Position numbers and translations under genes: made by a program. Under the pieces are notes generated by a model. That model saw only the letters and a list, made by a program, of their open reading frames with translations, was not told the origin of the DNA and made no database searches. From Candidatus Sumerlaeota bacterium (lineage in GTDB: Bacteria > Sumerlaeota > Sumerlaeia > JAFGJS01), in the NCBI GenBank assembly GCA_016928995.1, contig JAFGJS010000038.1, forward strand, positions 1 to 58,614: DNA of 58,614 nt. Reading direction: 5' to 3'. Positions 8,496 to 18,136 of this stretch are shown here, piece after piece (the first letter of the stretch is position 1; every line of letters begins with the position of its first letter).

Positions 8496-10685
8496 ATGAC
8501 CAATCCATCGCATTCAAATACAGAGCGCAAAACAAAACACGTCCGTTCGCCGTTGCCTTCGGCGGACGAGATCGCCCAGCTGCCGCCAGATGGCGGTCCG
8601 CAATTCAACCGCCTGATCTTCGAGCAAAGCCCGTACCTCCTGCAGCACGCGGCGAATCCAGTCGACTGGCGGCCGTGGGGCGACGATGCCTTCGCCGCGG
8701 CGAAGGAGCAAAACAAGCCGGTCTTCCTCTCCATCGGCTACAGCACCTGCCACTGGTGCCATGTGATGGAGCATGAATCGTTCGAGGACGGCGAGGCCGC
8801 CGCCGCGCTGAATCAACGTTTCATCTGCATCAAGGTCGATCGCGAAGAACGGCCGGACATCGACCACCTCTATATGAATGTATGCAACGAGATCACGGGG
8901 CAGCAGGGCGGCTGGCCGTTGACGTGCTTCCTCACCCCGGAGGGCGAGCCCTTTTTCATCGGCACATACTTCCCGCGCCATTCGCTCCCCGGCCGCATCG
9001 GCATCGTCGAACTGGCGGAGCAAATCCATGACGTGTGGCAAAACCGTCGGGACGACATCACATTCAACGTGAAGGCGATTCGCGGCGCGCTGCAAGAAAA
9101 CCGGCAGACGCAATCTAGTGCAAAGGTCGCGCCGCAGGCGCTCGCGCTGGGCTGCGAGCAATTGAGCGCGCGCTTCGATCCGGAATACGGCGGCTTCGGC
9201 CGCGCGCCGAAATTTCCCTCCCCGCATCAACTGTCGTTTCTGTTGCGGCAATGGAAGCGCGGCAACGAATGGCGCGCGCTGGAGATGGTGGAAAAGACGC
9301 TGCGGCAGATGCGGCATGGCGGCGTGTTCGATCAGATCGGCTTCGGTTTTCATCGCTACTCCACAGACCGCAAGTGGCTCGTGCCGCACTTCGAGAAGAT
9401 GATCTACGACCAGGCGATGCTGATGATCGCCTGCATCGAGACGTATCAGGCGACCGGCGACGAGCAGTACGCCCGCACGGCGCGCGAGATCGCGACGTAT
9501 GTGCTACGCGACATGACGTCGCCCGAAGGCGGCTTCTATTGCGCCGAAGACGCCGACAGCGAAGGCGAAGAAGGCCGCTTCTATCTGTGGGAGCCGCAAG
9601 AAGTTGTCGATGTATTGAGCGAAAACGACGGCGCGCTGTTTAATCGAATTTTCAACATTGTGGACGGCGGCAATTTCCTCGATGAAGCGTCGCGACAAAA
9701 AAACGGCAAGAACATTCCGCATCTGACCAAGCCGCTTGAAGCATGGGCCGAAGCACTCAACGTGGAAGAAAATACATTGCGCGAACGCATCGAAGACCTG
9801 CGCATAAAACTGTTCGATGCGCGAAAGAAGCGCATTCATCCGCTGAAAGATGACAAGATTCTCACGGACTGGAACGGCTTGATGATCGCCGCGCTGGCCA
9901 GGGCGGGCTGCGCGCTGGATGAGCCGGAATACATCGCCGCCGCGCGCAAAGCCGCGGACTTCCTGCTTACCACGCTGCGCCGCGAGGACGGCCGGCTGCT
10001 CAAGCGTTATCGCCAGGGGCAGGCCGGTCTGCCCGCGCATGTGGAGGATTACGCATTTACCGTGTGGGGCTTGCTTGAATTATACGAAGCAACATTCGAC
10101 ACACAATACCTGCAAGCCGCCATCGAATTAAACGACGCATTGATTCAACACTTCCAGGACGAGGAACACGGCGGATTTTTCCTCACCGCCGATGATGGCG
10201 AAAAATTGATGGATCGCGGCAAGGAAGTTTACGACGGCGCGATGCCTTCCGGCAATTCCGTGGCGGCGCTGAATCTGATTCGTCTCGCGCGCATCACCGG
10301 CAAATCGGAATACGAAGAGCACGCGGAAAAATTGATCGCCGCATTCGGCGCGATGGCCAATCGCGCCCCCAGCGCCGTGGCGCAATTCATGATCGCCTTT
10401 GACTTCCTGCAAGGACCATCCTGCGAAGTCGTCATCGCCGGCAATCCGCAAGCCGCAGACACCCAAGCCATGCTCCGCGCCCTGCGCGCCGAATTCATCC
10501 CCAACAAAATCGTGATTCTGCGCCCACCGACGAAAGACACGCCCGCGATTGTGAAATTCGCCCCATACACCGAACATAAAACCCCCAAGGACGGCAAAGC
10601 CACGGCCTACGTCTGTCAAAACTACTCATGCCAGAACCCAACGAATGATCCGGAGCAGATGCTTAAGTTTCTGAACCAAGAATAA
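8496..10685 (+). CDS. YyaL/SPATA20-type thioredoxin-domain protein (DUF255)
   Basis: About 729 residues. The N-terminal thioredoxin-like domain contains [14 protein letters not shown] with a CHWC redox-type motif and [11 protein letters not shown]. It is followed by a long alpha-toroid resembling six-hairpin glycosidases or epimerases. Family members are conserved from bacteria to mammals (SPATA20), but their reaction is not established. I start it at the ATG at 8496 (MTNPSHSN); the frame is open upstream to 8373, but that part is not family-like. No clear ribosome site precedes 8496, so the start is uncertain. It ends facing pntB, with a hairpin between them. Confidence 0.88.
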   Translation: MTNPSHSNTERKTKHVRSPLPSADEIAQLPPDGGPQFNRLIFEQSPYLLQHAANPVDWRPWGDDAFAAAKEQNKPVFLSIGYSTCHWCHVMEHESFEDGEAAAALNQRFICIKVDREERPDIDHLYMNVCNEITGQQGGWPLTCFLTPEGEPFFIGTYFPRHSLPGRIGIVELAEQIHDVWQNRRDDITFNVKAIRGALQENRQTQSSAKVAPQALALGCEQLSARFDPEYGGFGRAPKFPSPHQLSFLLRQWKRGNEWRALEMVEKTLRQMRHGGVFDQIGFGFHRYSTDRKWLVPHFEKMIYDQAMLMIACIETYQATGDEQYARTAREIATYVLRDMTSPEGGFYCAEDADSEGEEGRFYLWEPQEVVDVLSENDGALFNRIFNIVDGGNFLDEASRQKNGKNIPHLTKPLEAWAEALNVEENTLRERIEDLRIKLFDARKKRIHPLKDDKILTDWNGLMIAALARAGCALDEPEYIAAARKAADFLLTTLRREDGRLLKRYRQGQAGLPAHVEDYAFTVWGLLELYEATFDTQYLQAAIELNDALIQHFQDEEHGGFFLTADDGEKLMDRGKEVYDGAMPSGNSVAALNLIRLARITGKSEYEEHAEKLIAAFGAMANRAPSAVAQFMIAFDFLQGPSCEVVIAGNPQAADTQAMLRALRAEFIPNKIVILRPPTKDTPAIVKFAPYTEHKTPKDGKATAYVCQNYSCQNPTNDPEQMLKFLNQE

Positions 10686-10687
10686 AA

Positions 10688-10720
10688 AACGGCACGACGT
10701 TGAAAAAACGTCGTGCCGTT
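10688..10720 (-). terminator. terminator between YyaL-type gene and pntB
   Basis: AACGGCACGACGT and its exact complement form a 13-base-pair stem. Read on the minus strand the stem is followed by a run of T, so it ends the pntAA-AB-B transcript. It lies only two bases past the stop of the opposing gene and may also stop that one weakly. Confidence 0.85.
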
Positions 10721-10750
10721 GTGTCGTTGTGGTTAATTATAAAATTCGCC

Positions 10751-12184
10751 TCAGCCTTCCTTCAGGCAGTTGGTCAGTTCGATGATCGCTTTTTTGCCAT
10801 CGCCGAACATCATCTGCGCGTTGTCCATCGCGAACAGCGGATTCGGCACGCCGGCGAAACCGGGGCTGAGGCTGCGCTTGACCACGATCACCATGCGCGC
10901 TTCGTCCACGTTGATGATCGGCATGCCCGCGAGCGGCCCCACGGACTTGCGCGCGTCGGGATTCACCACGTCGTTCGCGCCGATCACCATGCAGATGTCC
11001 ACCGTGCTCATCGTCGGATTGATCGCGTCCATCTCGATCAACTTTTCATACGGCACGTCGGCTTCGGCCAGCAGCACGTTCATGTGCCCCGGCATGCGTC
11101 CGGCCACCGGATGAATCGCGTATTCCACGGTCACGCCGCGCGATTCCAGCAGGTTCTCCAGGTCGCGCACGGCGTGCTGCGCCTGCGCCACGGCCACGCC
11201 ATAGCCCGGCACGATCACCACGCGCTGCGCCGTGTCGAACAGCATCGCCACTTCCTCCGGCGTCGTGGACTTCACCTTGCCGCCATACACGTCATCCGCG
11301 CTCGGTCCGGCGCTCGCCTGCTCCGAAAGCAGCCCGCCGAACAACACATTGGACAGCGAGCGGTTCATCGCCTTGCACATGATCCCGGTCAGAATCACGC
11401 CTGAAGCGCCGACCAGCGAACCGGCGATGATCAGGATGTTGTTGTCGATCACGAAGCCCGTGGCCGCCGCGGCCAGGCCGGAGTATGAGTTCAACAGCGC
11501 GATGACCACCGGCATGTCCGCGCCGCCGATCGCCACGACCAGCATCACGCCCAGCACGCATGAGATCAGCACGACCACCCAATAAGGCCACAACGAAGCG
11601 CTGTAGTAGCACCCCAGGCCGGAGAGCAGAATGGCCAGCAACAGAATAGCGATGTTCGCCAGATTCTGTCCCTGAAAGAGAAATCCGTTCGGAACCCATT
11701 TGTACTCGCGCAATTTGCAGAAGGCCATCACGCTGCCGGTGAGCGTCACAGCGCCGATGATGCCGGAGGCATAGGTGGCGATCAAGCCGTCCATCTCCAG
11801 CTTCATGTTTACTAAATGATGATAAGTCACAGGATCCGTGATGTAGTCGCCATGCAGCAGCAGCGCTATGCCGGCGACCAGAAACGACGCGCCGCCGCCA
11901 AAGCCGTTGTACAGCGCCACGAGCTCCGGCATCGCGGTCATCTCCACCTTCCACGCCAGCTGCCAGCCGATCAATCCGCCCACGACAAAGCCGCTGATGA
12001 TCAGCGCGTAAGCCGTGAAACCGGCGTCCCACTTGAGCAGAATCGTCACGGCCATGGCCAGCGCCATGCCCAAAGCGCCCAGCAGATTGCCGCGCACCGC
12101 CGTCCGGGGATGGGTCAAGCCTTTGATGCCGAAGATGAACAGCGCCGAGGCCACGAGATACATCAAATTTGCGAATTGTTCCAT
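10751..12184 (-). CDS. pntB: NAD(P) transhydrogenase beta subunit
   Basis: The 477-residue beta chain of the proton-translocating transhydrogenase, which moves hydride from NADH to NADP+ using the proton gradient and so supplies NADPH. The N-terminal two thirds hold eight or nine transmembrane helices (for instance GGASFLVAGIALLLHGDYI). The C-terminal domain III binds NADP(H), with VVIVPGYGVAVAQAQH and VIGANDVVNP. Third gene of the three-gene pnt operon, 73 bases after pntAB. Confidence 0.96.
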   Translation of the reverse strand: MEQFANLMYLVASALFIFGIKGLTHPRTAVRGNLLGALGMALAMAVTILLKWDAGFTAYALIISGFVVGGLIGWQLAWKVEMTAMPELVALYNGFGGGASFLVAGIALLLHGDYITDPVTYHHLVNMKLEMDGLIATYASGIIGAVTLTGSVMAFCKLREYKWVPNGFLFQGQNLANIAILLLAILLSGLGCYYSASLWPYWVVVLISCVLGVMLVVAIGGADMPVVIALLNSYSGLAAAATGFVIDNNILIIAGSLVGASGVILTGIMCKAMNRSLSNVLFGGLLSEQASAGPSADDVYGGKVKSTTPEEVAMLFDTAQRVVIVPGYGVAVAQAQHAVRDLENLLESRGVTVEYAIHPVAGRMPGHMNVLLAEADVPYEKLIEMDAINPTMSTVDICMVIGANDVVNPDARKSVGPLAGMPIINVDEARMVIVVKRSLSPGFAGVPNPLFAMDNAQMMFGDGKKAIIELTNCLKEG

Positions 12185-12257
12185 GATCTTGTCCCTTTGG
12201 AAATTCCGTTTTAATCTTGGCGCATTGCGCCGGTCGAACGCCGCCGACTACGGCGCC

Positions 12258-12533
12258 TTAGCGCTTGTCGAACATCTTCAGCATGCGGTGCGTCACGGCG
12301 AAACCGCCGACCACGTTGATCGTCGCCAGCGCCATGGCCAGAAAACCCAGCACGATCGCCACGAAGCCCTCCGCGTGTTGCAGCATCAGAATCGCGCCGA
12401 CGACCGTGATGCCCGAAATCGCGTTCGAGCCGGACATCAACGGCGTATGCAGCGTGGGCGGAACCTTGGTGATGATCTCCTTGCCCACGAAGATCGCCAG
12501 AAAAAAAACTGTGAGTGAAGCAATCAGCGACAT
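12258..12533 (-). CDS. pntAB: NAD(P) transhydrogenase alpha subunit part 2 (membrane)
   Basis: A 91-residue membrane segment corresponding to the C-terminal part of the fused E. coli PntA. It has three hydrophobic helices (LIASLTVFFLAIFVG; ISGITVVGAILML; VAIVLGFLAMALATINVVGGF). The ATG at 12533 follows a GAGGTGAGA ribosome site at the right distance; the frame is open far upstream, but only this start gives the family N terminus. Split alpha subunits are the common form in many bacteria. Confidence 0.93.
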   Translation of the reverse strand: MSLIASLTVFFLAIFVGKEIITKVPPTLHTPLMSGSNAISGITVVGAILMLQHAEGFVAIVLGFLAMALATINVVGGFAVTHRMLKMFDKR

Positions 12534-12700
12534 AACTCTCACCTCGTTTTTCGATTTTTTCTTCTCCCAATCGCTATCGGGATCGGGTTCGCTATCGTTA
12601 TGCATGTCTTGTCTGCTGTTTCGATGCCGATAGCGAAAGCAAGCAGCGATACCGATTGACATGCAGTGAGTTTTTTTAATCTCCTGTTGCGGCTGTCCGC

Positions 12701-13855
12701 TTAAGCCTGCAACTCCTTGATCCGCGCATTCACCACCTCGCCGCCTTCGCAGATCAGCGTGTCGCGGATGATCTCGTCTTCCATATTGATATTCAGCTCG
12801 CCTTCCTTGGTCAGCATATTCTGCAGGAAGGTCGTGATGTTGCGCGCGTACATCTGGCTCGCGTGGAACGGAATCATGGCCGGAATGTTCTCCGGGCCGA
12901 TGATCGTCACATTGTGATGCACCACTTCCTCGCCGGACATGCTCAGCTCGCAATTGCCGCCGCGCTCCGCCGCCAGGTCCACAATCACGCTGCCCGGCGC
13001 CATCGCCTCGACCATGTCCCTGGTCACCAGCAACGGCGCCTTCTTGCCCGGAATCGCCGCCGTGGTGATCACCACGTCCATATCCTTGACTACGGACATC
13101 ATCAGCTCGCGCTGCTTGCGGATCTGCTCATCGCCCATCTCCTTGGCATAACCGCCCTTGTCCTGCGCGTCGCTGGTATCGAGATCCTTCATCTCCACGA
13201 AACGGCCGCCCAGGCTCTCGATCTGCTCCTTCACCGCAGGACGCACGTCGTACGCCTGCACCACGGCGCCCAGCCGCTTCGATGACGCGATGGCCTGCAA
13301 ACCGGCCACGCCCGCGCCGATCACGAACACCTTCGCCGGAGCGATCGTGCCCGCCGCCGTCATCATCATCGGGAACATCTTCGGCAGCTTATTCGCCGCC
13401 AGCAGCACGGCCTTGTAGCCCGCGATCGTGGCCATTGAGCTCAGCACATCCATGCTCTGCGCCCGCGTGATGCGCGGAATCAACTCCAGCCCGAACGCCT
13501 TGGCGCCGGTTTCCGCCAATTCTTGCATTAGCGCCGCTGATGAAAGCGGATCCTGCTGGGCGATGATGATCTGATCCTTCCGGTACTTCTTCAGCTCGGT
13601 CTTGCCCTTATCGGAATTGGCGCCATAGCCGCGCACTTGCAGCAAGATGTCCGCATTCTTCAGCACCGTATCGCGCGTTTTCAGCACTTTGGCGCCCTTG
13701 GCTTCATATTCCGCGTCGGTGTATCCGGCAGCCAGTCCCGCTTCGGCCTCGATTTGAATCTCCAGCCCCAAACGCGTCAACGGCAGCAGTGCGGCCGGAA
13801 CCAGCGCCACCCGTTGCTCCGCAGGAAAGGTCTCTTTTGTCACGCCAATGATCAT
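12701..13855 (-). CDS. pntAA: NAD(P) transhydrogenase alpha subunit part 1
   Basis: A 384-residue soluble NAD(H)-binding domain I of transhydrogenase, related to alanine dehydrogenase. MIIGVTKETFPAEQRVALVP is the standard start and VFVIGAGVAGLQAI the Rossmann loop, with an acidic residue (AYDVRPA) that selects NAD. The ATG at 13855 is chosen over one five codons earlier because GGAGGG then becomes the ribosome site. First gene of the operon. The spacer to pntAB is 167 bases and holds repeated GCTATCG words but no gene. Confidence 0.95.
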   Translation of the reverse strand: MIIGVTKETFPAEQRVALVPAALLPLTRLGLEIQIEAEAGLAAGYTDAEYEAKGAKVLKTRDTVLKNADILLQVRGYGANSDKGKTELKKYRKDQIIIAQQDPLSSAALMQELAETGAKAFGLELIPRITRAQSMDVLSSMATIAGYKAVLLAANKLPKMFPMMMTAAGTIAPAKVFVIGAGVAGLQAIASSKRLGAVVQAYDVRPAVKEQIESLGGRFVEMKDLDTSDAQDKGGYAKEMGDEQIRKQRELMMSVVKDMDVVITTAAIPGKKAPLLVTRDMVEAMAPGSVIVDLAAERGGNCELSMSGEEVVHHNVTIIGPENIPAMIPFHASQMYARNITTFLQNMLTKEGELNINMEDEIIRDTLICEGGEVVNARIKELQA

Positions 13856-14551
13856 GGAAAATCCCTCCATTTTGCATCCATTGCGCCCCGTTGGCGCCGT
13901 GATTATCGCGCCATTTATTCTTCCAGGCGCGATTCGAAACTGTCATCTAACGGTAAATCGCACGCACCTGCAAGCGTCAATTCCACATGCCATGCCACGA
14001 ATCATTCGCTGGCGCCAATCAACCTTCAAGTATAAGCAAGGCTAATGCTGAAGATCTGTGCGATTTATGATTATTCGGATTGGAATTGGGCGACTTTTAT
14101 CAATTAATCCCACCTTGTCAAGGCAATATGGCAAAACCCGCCAATCCACATTAGCAAAAGAAATCCTCAATACTCACCGATCCCTTTTACATCGTCGCGA
14201 GCATGATGCAATGGCGCGCATCTCAACTTTTTCCAGATTTTTAAACTTTGAACTCTTGCTCTTACTCTCAATCGGATTCCTGTATCCGGATATGGCAAGA
14301 ACCTTTGAGAGATGTCTATAGCAATAATTTCCAGTTGCGTGAAGAGGTTGGTTATCAGAGCAAGAGCAAGAGCAAGAGCAAGAAAAAGACACAGAGCCAA
14401 GTCAAGACGCGCCCGGTGCAACGTGCTGGTTGACAAACACAGCCCTTTTCCGAAATCGTTATCGCAGAGCTGGAATCCATGCCCCATTGAATGAAGCTTG
14501 ATTCCACGAATCGCCTCAAACGGCGATACTCGCGAAGGGATGGCATTCATC
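13856..14551. other. intergenic region between divergent pntAA and purine permease
   Basis: About 700 bases without a credible gene. It must hold the promoters of the pnt operon (minus strand) and of the permease (plus strand), but I see no convincing sigma-70 pair. The middle is occupied by the inverted TTGCTC/GAGCAA hexamer repeats described separately. Short reading frames here (for example Leu/Ala-rich ones across the hexamers) are products of the repeat. Confidence 0.6.
14253..14381. repeat. inverted hexanucleotide repeat pair (TTGCTC / GAGCAA)
   Basis: A left arm at 14253-14269 (CTCTTGCTCTTACTCTC) faces a right arm at 14358-14381 made of four exact GAGCAA units. The arms are complementary and could form a stem with an 88-base loop. 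The same hexamer in the same inverted arrangement recurs at 50159-50250. No open reading frame explains it. Confidence 0.85.
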
Positions 14552-15940
14552 ATGAACATGATCTCGCAAAAACTCGACGGCTATTTCGACATCAGCAAAT
14601 CCGGATCGTCCATCAGCGTCGAGCTGCGCGCCGGATTGACCACCTTCCTGACCATGGCTTACATTCTGTTTGTTAATCCCAGCATCCTCTCCAACGCCTT
14701 CCTCACCGATCCCGAGATCTCCCGCGATCTGATCTTCGCGCAGCTGCTCACGGCGACCGCGCTCGCGTCAGCCGTCGGCTCATTGCTTATGGGCATGATC
14801 GCGCGCTACCCCTTTGCGCTCGCGCCCGGCATGGGACTCAACGCCTACTTCACCTATACGGTCGTGCTCGGCCTGGGCGCCAGCTGGCGCGCGGCGTTGG
14901 GCGCCGTACTGATCAGCGGCATGGTCTTCGTCGTGATCAGCGTCGCCGGCATCCGCGAAATGATCCTGCGCTCGATCCCGCATTCGCTGAAACTCGCCGT
15001 GGCCGCCGGCATCGGCATGTTCCTGGCCCTGATCGGCCTGGAAAACTCCGGCGTCATCGCCGGCCATCCCAGCACCCTCGTCACGCTTGGACATCTGCAC
15101 GCCGCCGCGCCGCTGATGACCATCGCCGGGCTGTTTCTGATCGCCTGGCTGCTGATGCGGCGCATCCCCGGAGCGATCCTGATCGGCATCGTCATCATCA
15201 CCCTGATCGCCGCGTTTTCCGGTCTGCCGGTGTATCCTGATCCCGGCGGCGTGGAAACATTGATCCCCTTCGGCGGATTCAAGGACGGCGTCGTGGCCAT
15301 GCCAGTCTGGCCCGTGGAGATCGCCTTTCAGGCCGACCTGGCCGCCGCCTGGAAACTGGGCTTCACCGTGATCTTCGCGCTGGTCTTCGTCGATCTGTTC
15401 GACACTGCCGGCACGCTGATCGGACTGTCGGAAAAGGCTGGCTTCAACGATGAACACGGCAACCTGCCGCGCGCCTCGCGAGCCTTTCTTTCCGACGCCC
15501 TGGCCACGACCTGCGGCGCGCTGCTGGGAACCAGCACCACCACGAGCTACATCGAATCGGCCTCCGGCATCGAGGAAGGCGGACGCACCGGCCTCACCGC
15601 CGTCGCGGTCGCCGCGCTGTTTCTCATCAGCATTTTCTTCTGGCCGCTCGCCTCGGCCATCCCGGCCTGCGCCACGGCCCCAGCGCTGATCCTGATCGGC
15701 CTTTTCATGATGGGCGGCATCGGCAAGATCGACTGGAGCGACTACGGCGAGGCGATCCCCGCTTTCATCGCCATCATCGCCATGCCGCTGACCTTCTCCA
15801 TCGCCAACGGCATCTCCTTCGGCATCATCGTCTGGACCGTGCTGCGGCTGCTCTCGGGAAAATTCCTCGCCAAGGATTGGCTGATGGCGCTGCTGGCCGC
15901 GCTGCTCATCGCGCGCTACATCATGCTGCCGACCGGATGA
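14552..15940 (+). CDS. AzgA/NCS2-family purine permease
   Basis: A proton-coupled nucleobase transporter of about 462 residues with 12 or more transmembrane segments. The AzgA subfamily hallmarks are present: a short N-terminal segment before TTFLTMAYILFVNPSIL, then APGMGLNAYFTYTVV, and DLFDTAGTLIGLSEKAG near the middle, and GTSTTTSYIESASGIEEGGR, which forms part of the substrate site. Such proteins import adenine, guanine or hypoxanthine; the exact substrate cannot be told. Start chosen at the ATG at 14552 with AAGGGATGG upstream; ATGs at 14498, 14540 and 14558 are alternatives. Confidence 0.93.
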   Translation: MNMISQKLDGYFDISKSGSSISVELRAGLTTFLTMAYILFVNPSILSNAFLTDPEISRDLIFAQLLTATALASAVGSLLMGMIARYPFALAPGMGLNAYFTYTVVLGLGASWRAALGAVLISGMVFVVISVAGIREMILRSIPHSLKLAVAAGIGMFLALIGLENSGVIAGHPSTLVTLGHLHAAAPLMTIAGLFLIAWLLMRRIPGAILIGIVIITLIAAFSGLPVYPDPGGVETLIPFGGFKDGVVAMPVWPVEIAFQADLAAAWKLGFTVIFALVFVDLFDTAGTLIGLSEKAGFNDEHGNLPRASRAFLSDALATTCGALLGTSTTTSYIESASGIEEGGRTGLTAVAVAALFLISIFFWPLASAIPACATAPALILIGLFMMGGIGKIDWSDYGEAIPAFIAIIAMPLTFSIANGISFGIIVWTVLRLLSGKFLAKDWLMALLAALLIARYIMLPTG

Positions 15941-15948
15941 AACCGGCT

Positions 15949-16944
15949 CTATTTTTCACCGAAAATTTTCGACCGGACGACGCTCGGAGCGCGATCGCGC
16001 ATCTCGCGCAGCATGATATCGAACACCGGACCGCAATCCCGCTTGAATCGCGTCACGAAATACTTCATCGCCTGATAAAGCAGAAATCCAAACAGCGCCA
16101 GCACTGCAAGCGCGGCAAGCGCAATCATCACGGCGCCCGATCCCATCGCGAAAATTTGATGCAGATCGCTCATCGCATCGATTGTTTCGAAAAACAAACC
16201 CCATCCGATTCCCGCCGCTCCCATCAATACAAGGGCTAGCATGGCTGGTGGAATGATAATCAGGAACGGCGTCAAAAACCACTGCGCGAAATGCGATATA
16301 ATGATGCCGATCTTTTCGTCCGTCCGGGCGATGTTCAATTTTAAGTGCATGTCGATATTGATGCTCAGCGCAATCGTCGCCATCATGACGAAAAAGTAAA
16401 AATAACAAATGCATAACAGAATAACGGCCACGCACAGAAGCAAAGCGATCCAGACAAAATAATTGATCCCCAACGGAATGATTTCATCGGAAAGAAAGAG
16501 AATGATCTGCGGCACATAGCTGATTAAGAGAACGGCAAACACCAACCACAACACCGCCGCCGTCCCGCGATAAAACTTCGCCCCCGCAATGCCCCAGATG
16601 ATCTCATGCGGCGTCAGACCGGAAAGATATAGCGACTCCAGCCGGCCCGACTCCCATTCCTCGCGCAAATAGCGTGATAAAAACAAAGAACCGCGTCCGC
16701 CATGCCCATAAAACTGGACGCTGAAAATCAACAGCGTCGATCCCAGCAGACAACAAAAATGCCACGCGGAAATCCCGATATACAGCGCCAGTCCGTTCAA
16801 CCCCGCGATCAGAAATCCGTAAAATCCGCTTCCCTGACCGCACCAGCGCAAACCGCATTCACGCAGGAAGACCGGATTTTCTTCCAGATCCTTGAAAAAA
16901 GGAAAACAATTCAGAAACAGTCGAACCAGCGTAAAAATCGCCAA
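15949..16944 (-). CDS. multi-pass membrane protein, ABC-2-permease-like (paralogue 1)
   Basis: A 331-residue integral membrane protein with about six hydrophobic segments. The stretch REEWESGRLESLYLSGLTP, followed by HEIIWGIAGAKFYRG, resembles the cytosolic loop of ABC-2 export permeases (E...GRLE.L..SGLT..EI..G). It is clearly homologous along its length to the gene upstream at 17002-18003, including the start (FLNCFP.F.DL.ENP.FLRE.GLRW) and the end (K.IFGE). Translation begins with TTG at 16944 behind a good GGAGGG. No ATP-binding partner lies nearby. Function unknown. Confidence 0.8.
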   Translation of the reverse strand: MAIFTLVRLFLNCFPFFKDLEENPVFLRECGLRWCGQGSGFYGFLIAGLNGLALYIGISAWHFCCLLGSTLLIFSVQFYGHGGRGSLFLSRYLREEWESGRLESLYLSGLTPHEIIWGIAGAKFYRGTAAVLWLVFAVLLISYVPQIILFLSDEIIPLGINYFVWIALLLCVAVILLCICYFYFFVMMATIALSINIDMHLKLNIARTDEKIGIIISHFAQWFLTPFLIIIPPAMLALVLMGAAGIGWGLFFETIDAMSDLHQIFAMGSGAVMIALAALAVLALFGFLLYQAMKYFVTRFKRDCGPVFDIMLREMRDRAPSVVRSKIFGEK

Positions 16945-17001
16945 GCCCTCCTTCAGCGGCGCATCGCCGCGTCAAACCAAAATCGACCGCGCACAACGCG
17001 T

Positions 17002-18003
17002 CTACGATTCGCCGAAAATTTGCCTGCGGCCTTGAGATGGGGATTGCCGGGCCAGTTCCTCCAGCATCGCCTGAAAAGCCGGACCGCATCGCTTTTTGAA
17101 TTCCGAGATCGAATACCACATCACAATCGCCAGCATGATCGTCAAACACGCTTGCGTGAAGATCGTGATTCCGAATTGGGCCAGCAGCATGCCATCGCTC
17201 ATCGTATACGGCGAGACCGGCGCGGATGGCGCGCCGAGCTGGGACGAATACGTGCTCCACATGGAATAACCTACGATTGCGAATCCGAAAAAAAGCCCCA
17301 CCAGCATCGGCAGCACAGTGATGATCGTCATCACCGCCACGAACACCAGGCAATGCAGCGCTAAAATCTTAAATCTTCCCTCTTTCAATTCGGCGCTCCA
17401 CTGCAGATGAAAATGGATGCTCAACGGAATAAAAATCGCGATATACATTGTATTATTCAGAAAGGCGAAAAAAGCAGAAGAGATAGCCGTCGCGAAATGA
17501 ATAACCGCTCGCGTGACGCTCAACTCAACCCCCGCCATCGGACCCATCGCCGCGCCCATCAGCAAGTTGCCCGCCAGCCCCAGCAACACCAGCAGCACGG
17601 TCCAAAAAAACACATACGGCGCAGAACGATAGATTTTCGCTCCTGTGATCCCCCAGATCATGTCATGAGTCGTCAATCCCGACAGCGTAAGGCTTTCCAG
17701 CCGCCCGGTCTCCCATTCCTGCCGGATGTAACTCGTAAAAAACAAGCACCCTCGATTGCCCGAACCATAAAACTGCAAACTGAAAAAAAGAAACGGAACG
17801 CCCAGCAGGCAGCACGCCAAACCCGCCATACTGATGGCGATCAACAGCAGAAATCCATTCACAAACTCGATCAGCACTTCCTGGAATTTTCGCTTCGACG
17901 AAGTCCAGCGCAATCCGGTTTCTCGCAGAAAAATCGGATTTTCGGCTAAATCCTGGAACATGGGAAAGCAATTCAGAAATCGGCAAACCAGGGCAAATAC
18001 CAC
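17002..18003 (-). CDS. multi-pass membrane protein, ABC-2-permease-like (paralogue 2)
   Basis: A 333-residue membrane protein that is a tandem paralogue of its downstream neighbour, 57 bases away. The conserved cytosolic loop reads RQEWETGRLESLTLSGLTTH, then MIWGITGAKIYRS. Both paralogues keep a Cys-Gly-Pro near the C terminus (KKRCGPAFQAML here, KRDCGPVFDIML in the other). It begins with GTG at 18003 behind AAGGAG. The pair is probably one transcription unit. An exporter or envelope role is inferred from the ABC-2 resemblance only. Confidence 0.8.
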   Translation of the reverse strand: MVFALVCRFLNCFPMFQDLAENPIFLRETGLRWTSSKRKFQEVLIEFVNGFLLLIAISMAGLACCLLGVPFLFFSLQFYGSGNRGCLFFTSYIRQEWETGRLESLTLSGLTTHDMIWGITGAKIYRSAPYVFFWTVLLVLLGLAGNLLMGAAMGPMAGVELSVTRAVIHFATAISSAFFAFLNNTMYIAIFIPLSIHFHLQWSAELKEGRFKILALHCLVFVAVMTIITVLPMLVGLFFGFAIVGYSMWSTYSSQLGAPSAPVSPYTMSDGMLLAQFGITIFTQACLTIMLAIVMWYSISEFKKRCGPAFQAMLEELARQSPSQGRRQIFGES

Positions 18004-18070
18004 ATTGCGCTCCTTGGGAAACTTCCATTGTTAAAAGCATCAAATCCTTTTTCCCAGCGCAGGGCAACGA

Positions 18071-18106
18071 AAAACGCGCCTGGAGCGATTCGCTCCAAGC
18101 GCGCGT
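18071..18106 (-). terminator. rpsD terminator
   Basis: Beyond the rpsD stop, AACGCGCGCTTGGAGCGA (minus strand) pairs with ATCGCTCCAGGCGCGTT, followed by a T tract. It separates rpsD from the two membrane genes downstream. Confidence 0.85.
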
Positions 18107-18136
18107 TGATTTTGCTTCGGGATGAACCCTTGAAAA

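Noticed and set aside
12534-12700. Possible regulatory hairpin between pntAA and pntAB from GCTATCG words
   Set aside because: The repeats are short and irregular, and operon continuity explains the space well enough; no stable stem with a T run is seen.
14167-14559. Leu/Ala-rich minus-strand frame across the hexamer repeats
   Set aside because: Its sequence is generated by the GAGCAA units (LALALAL) and has no other support.
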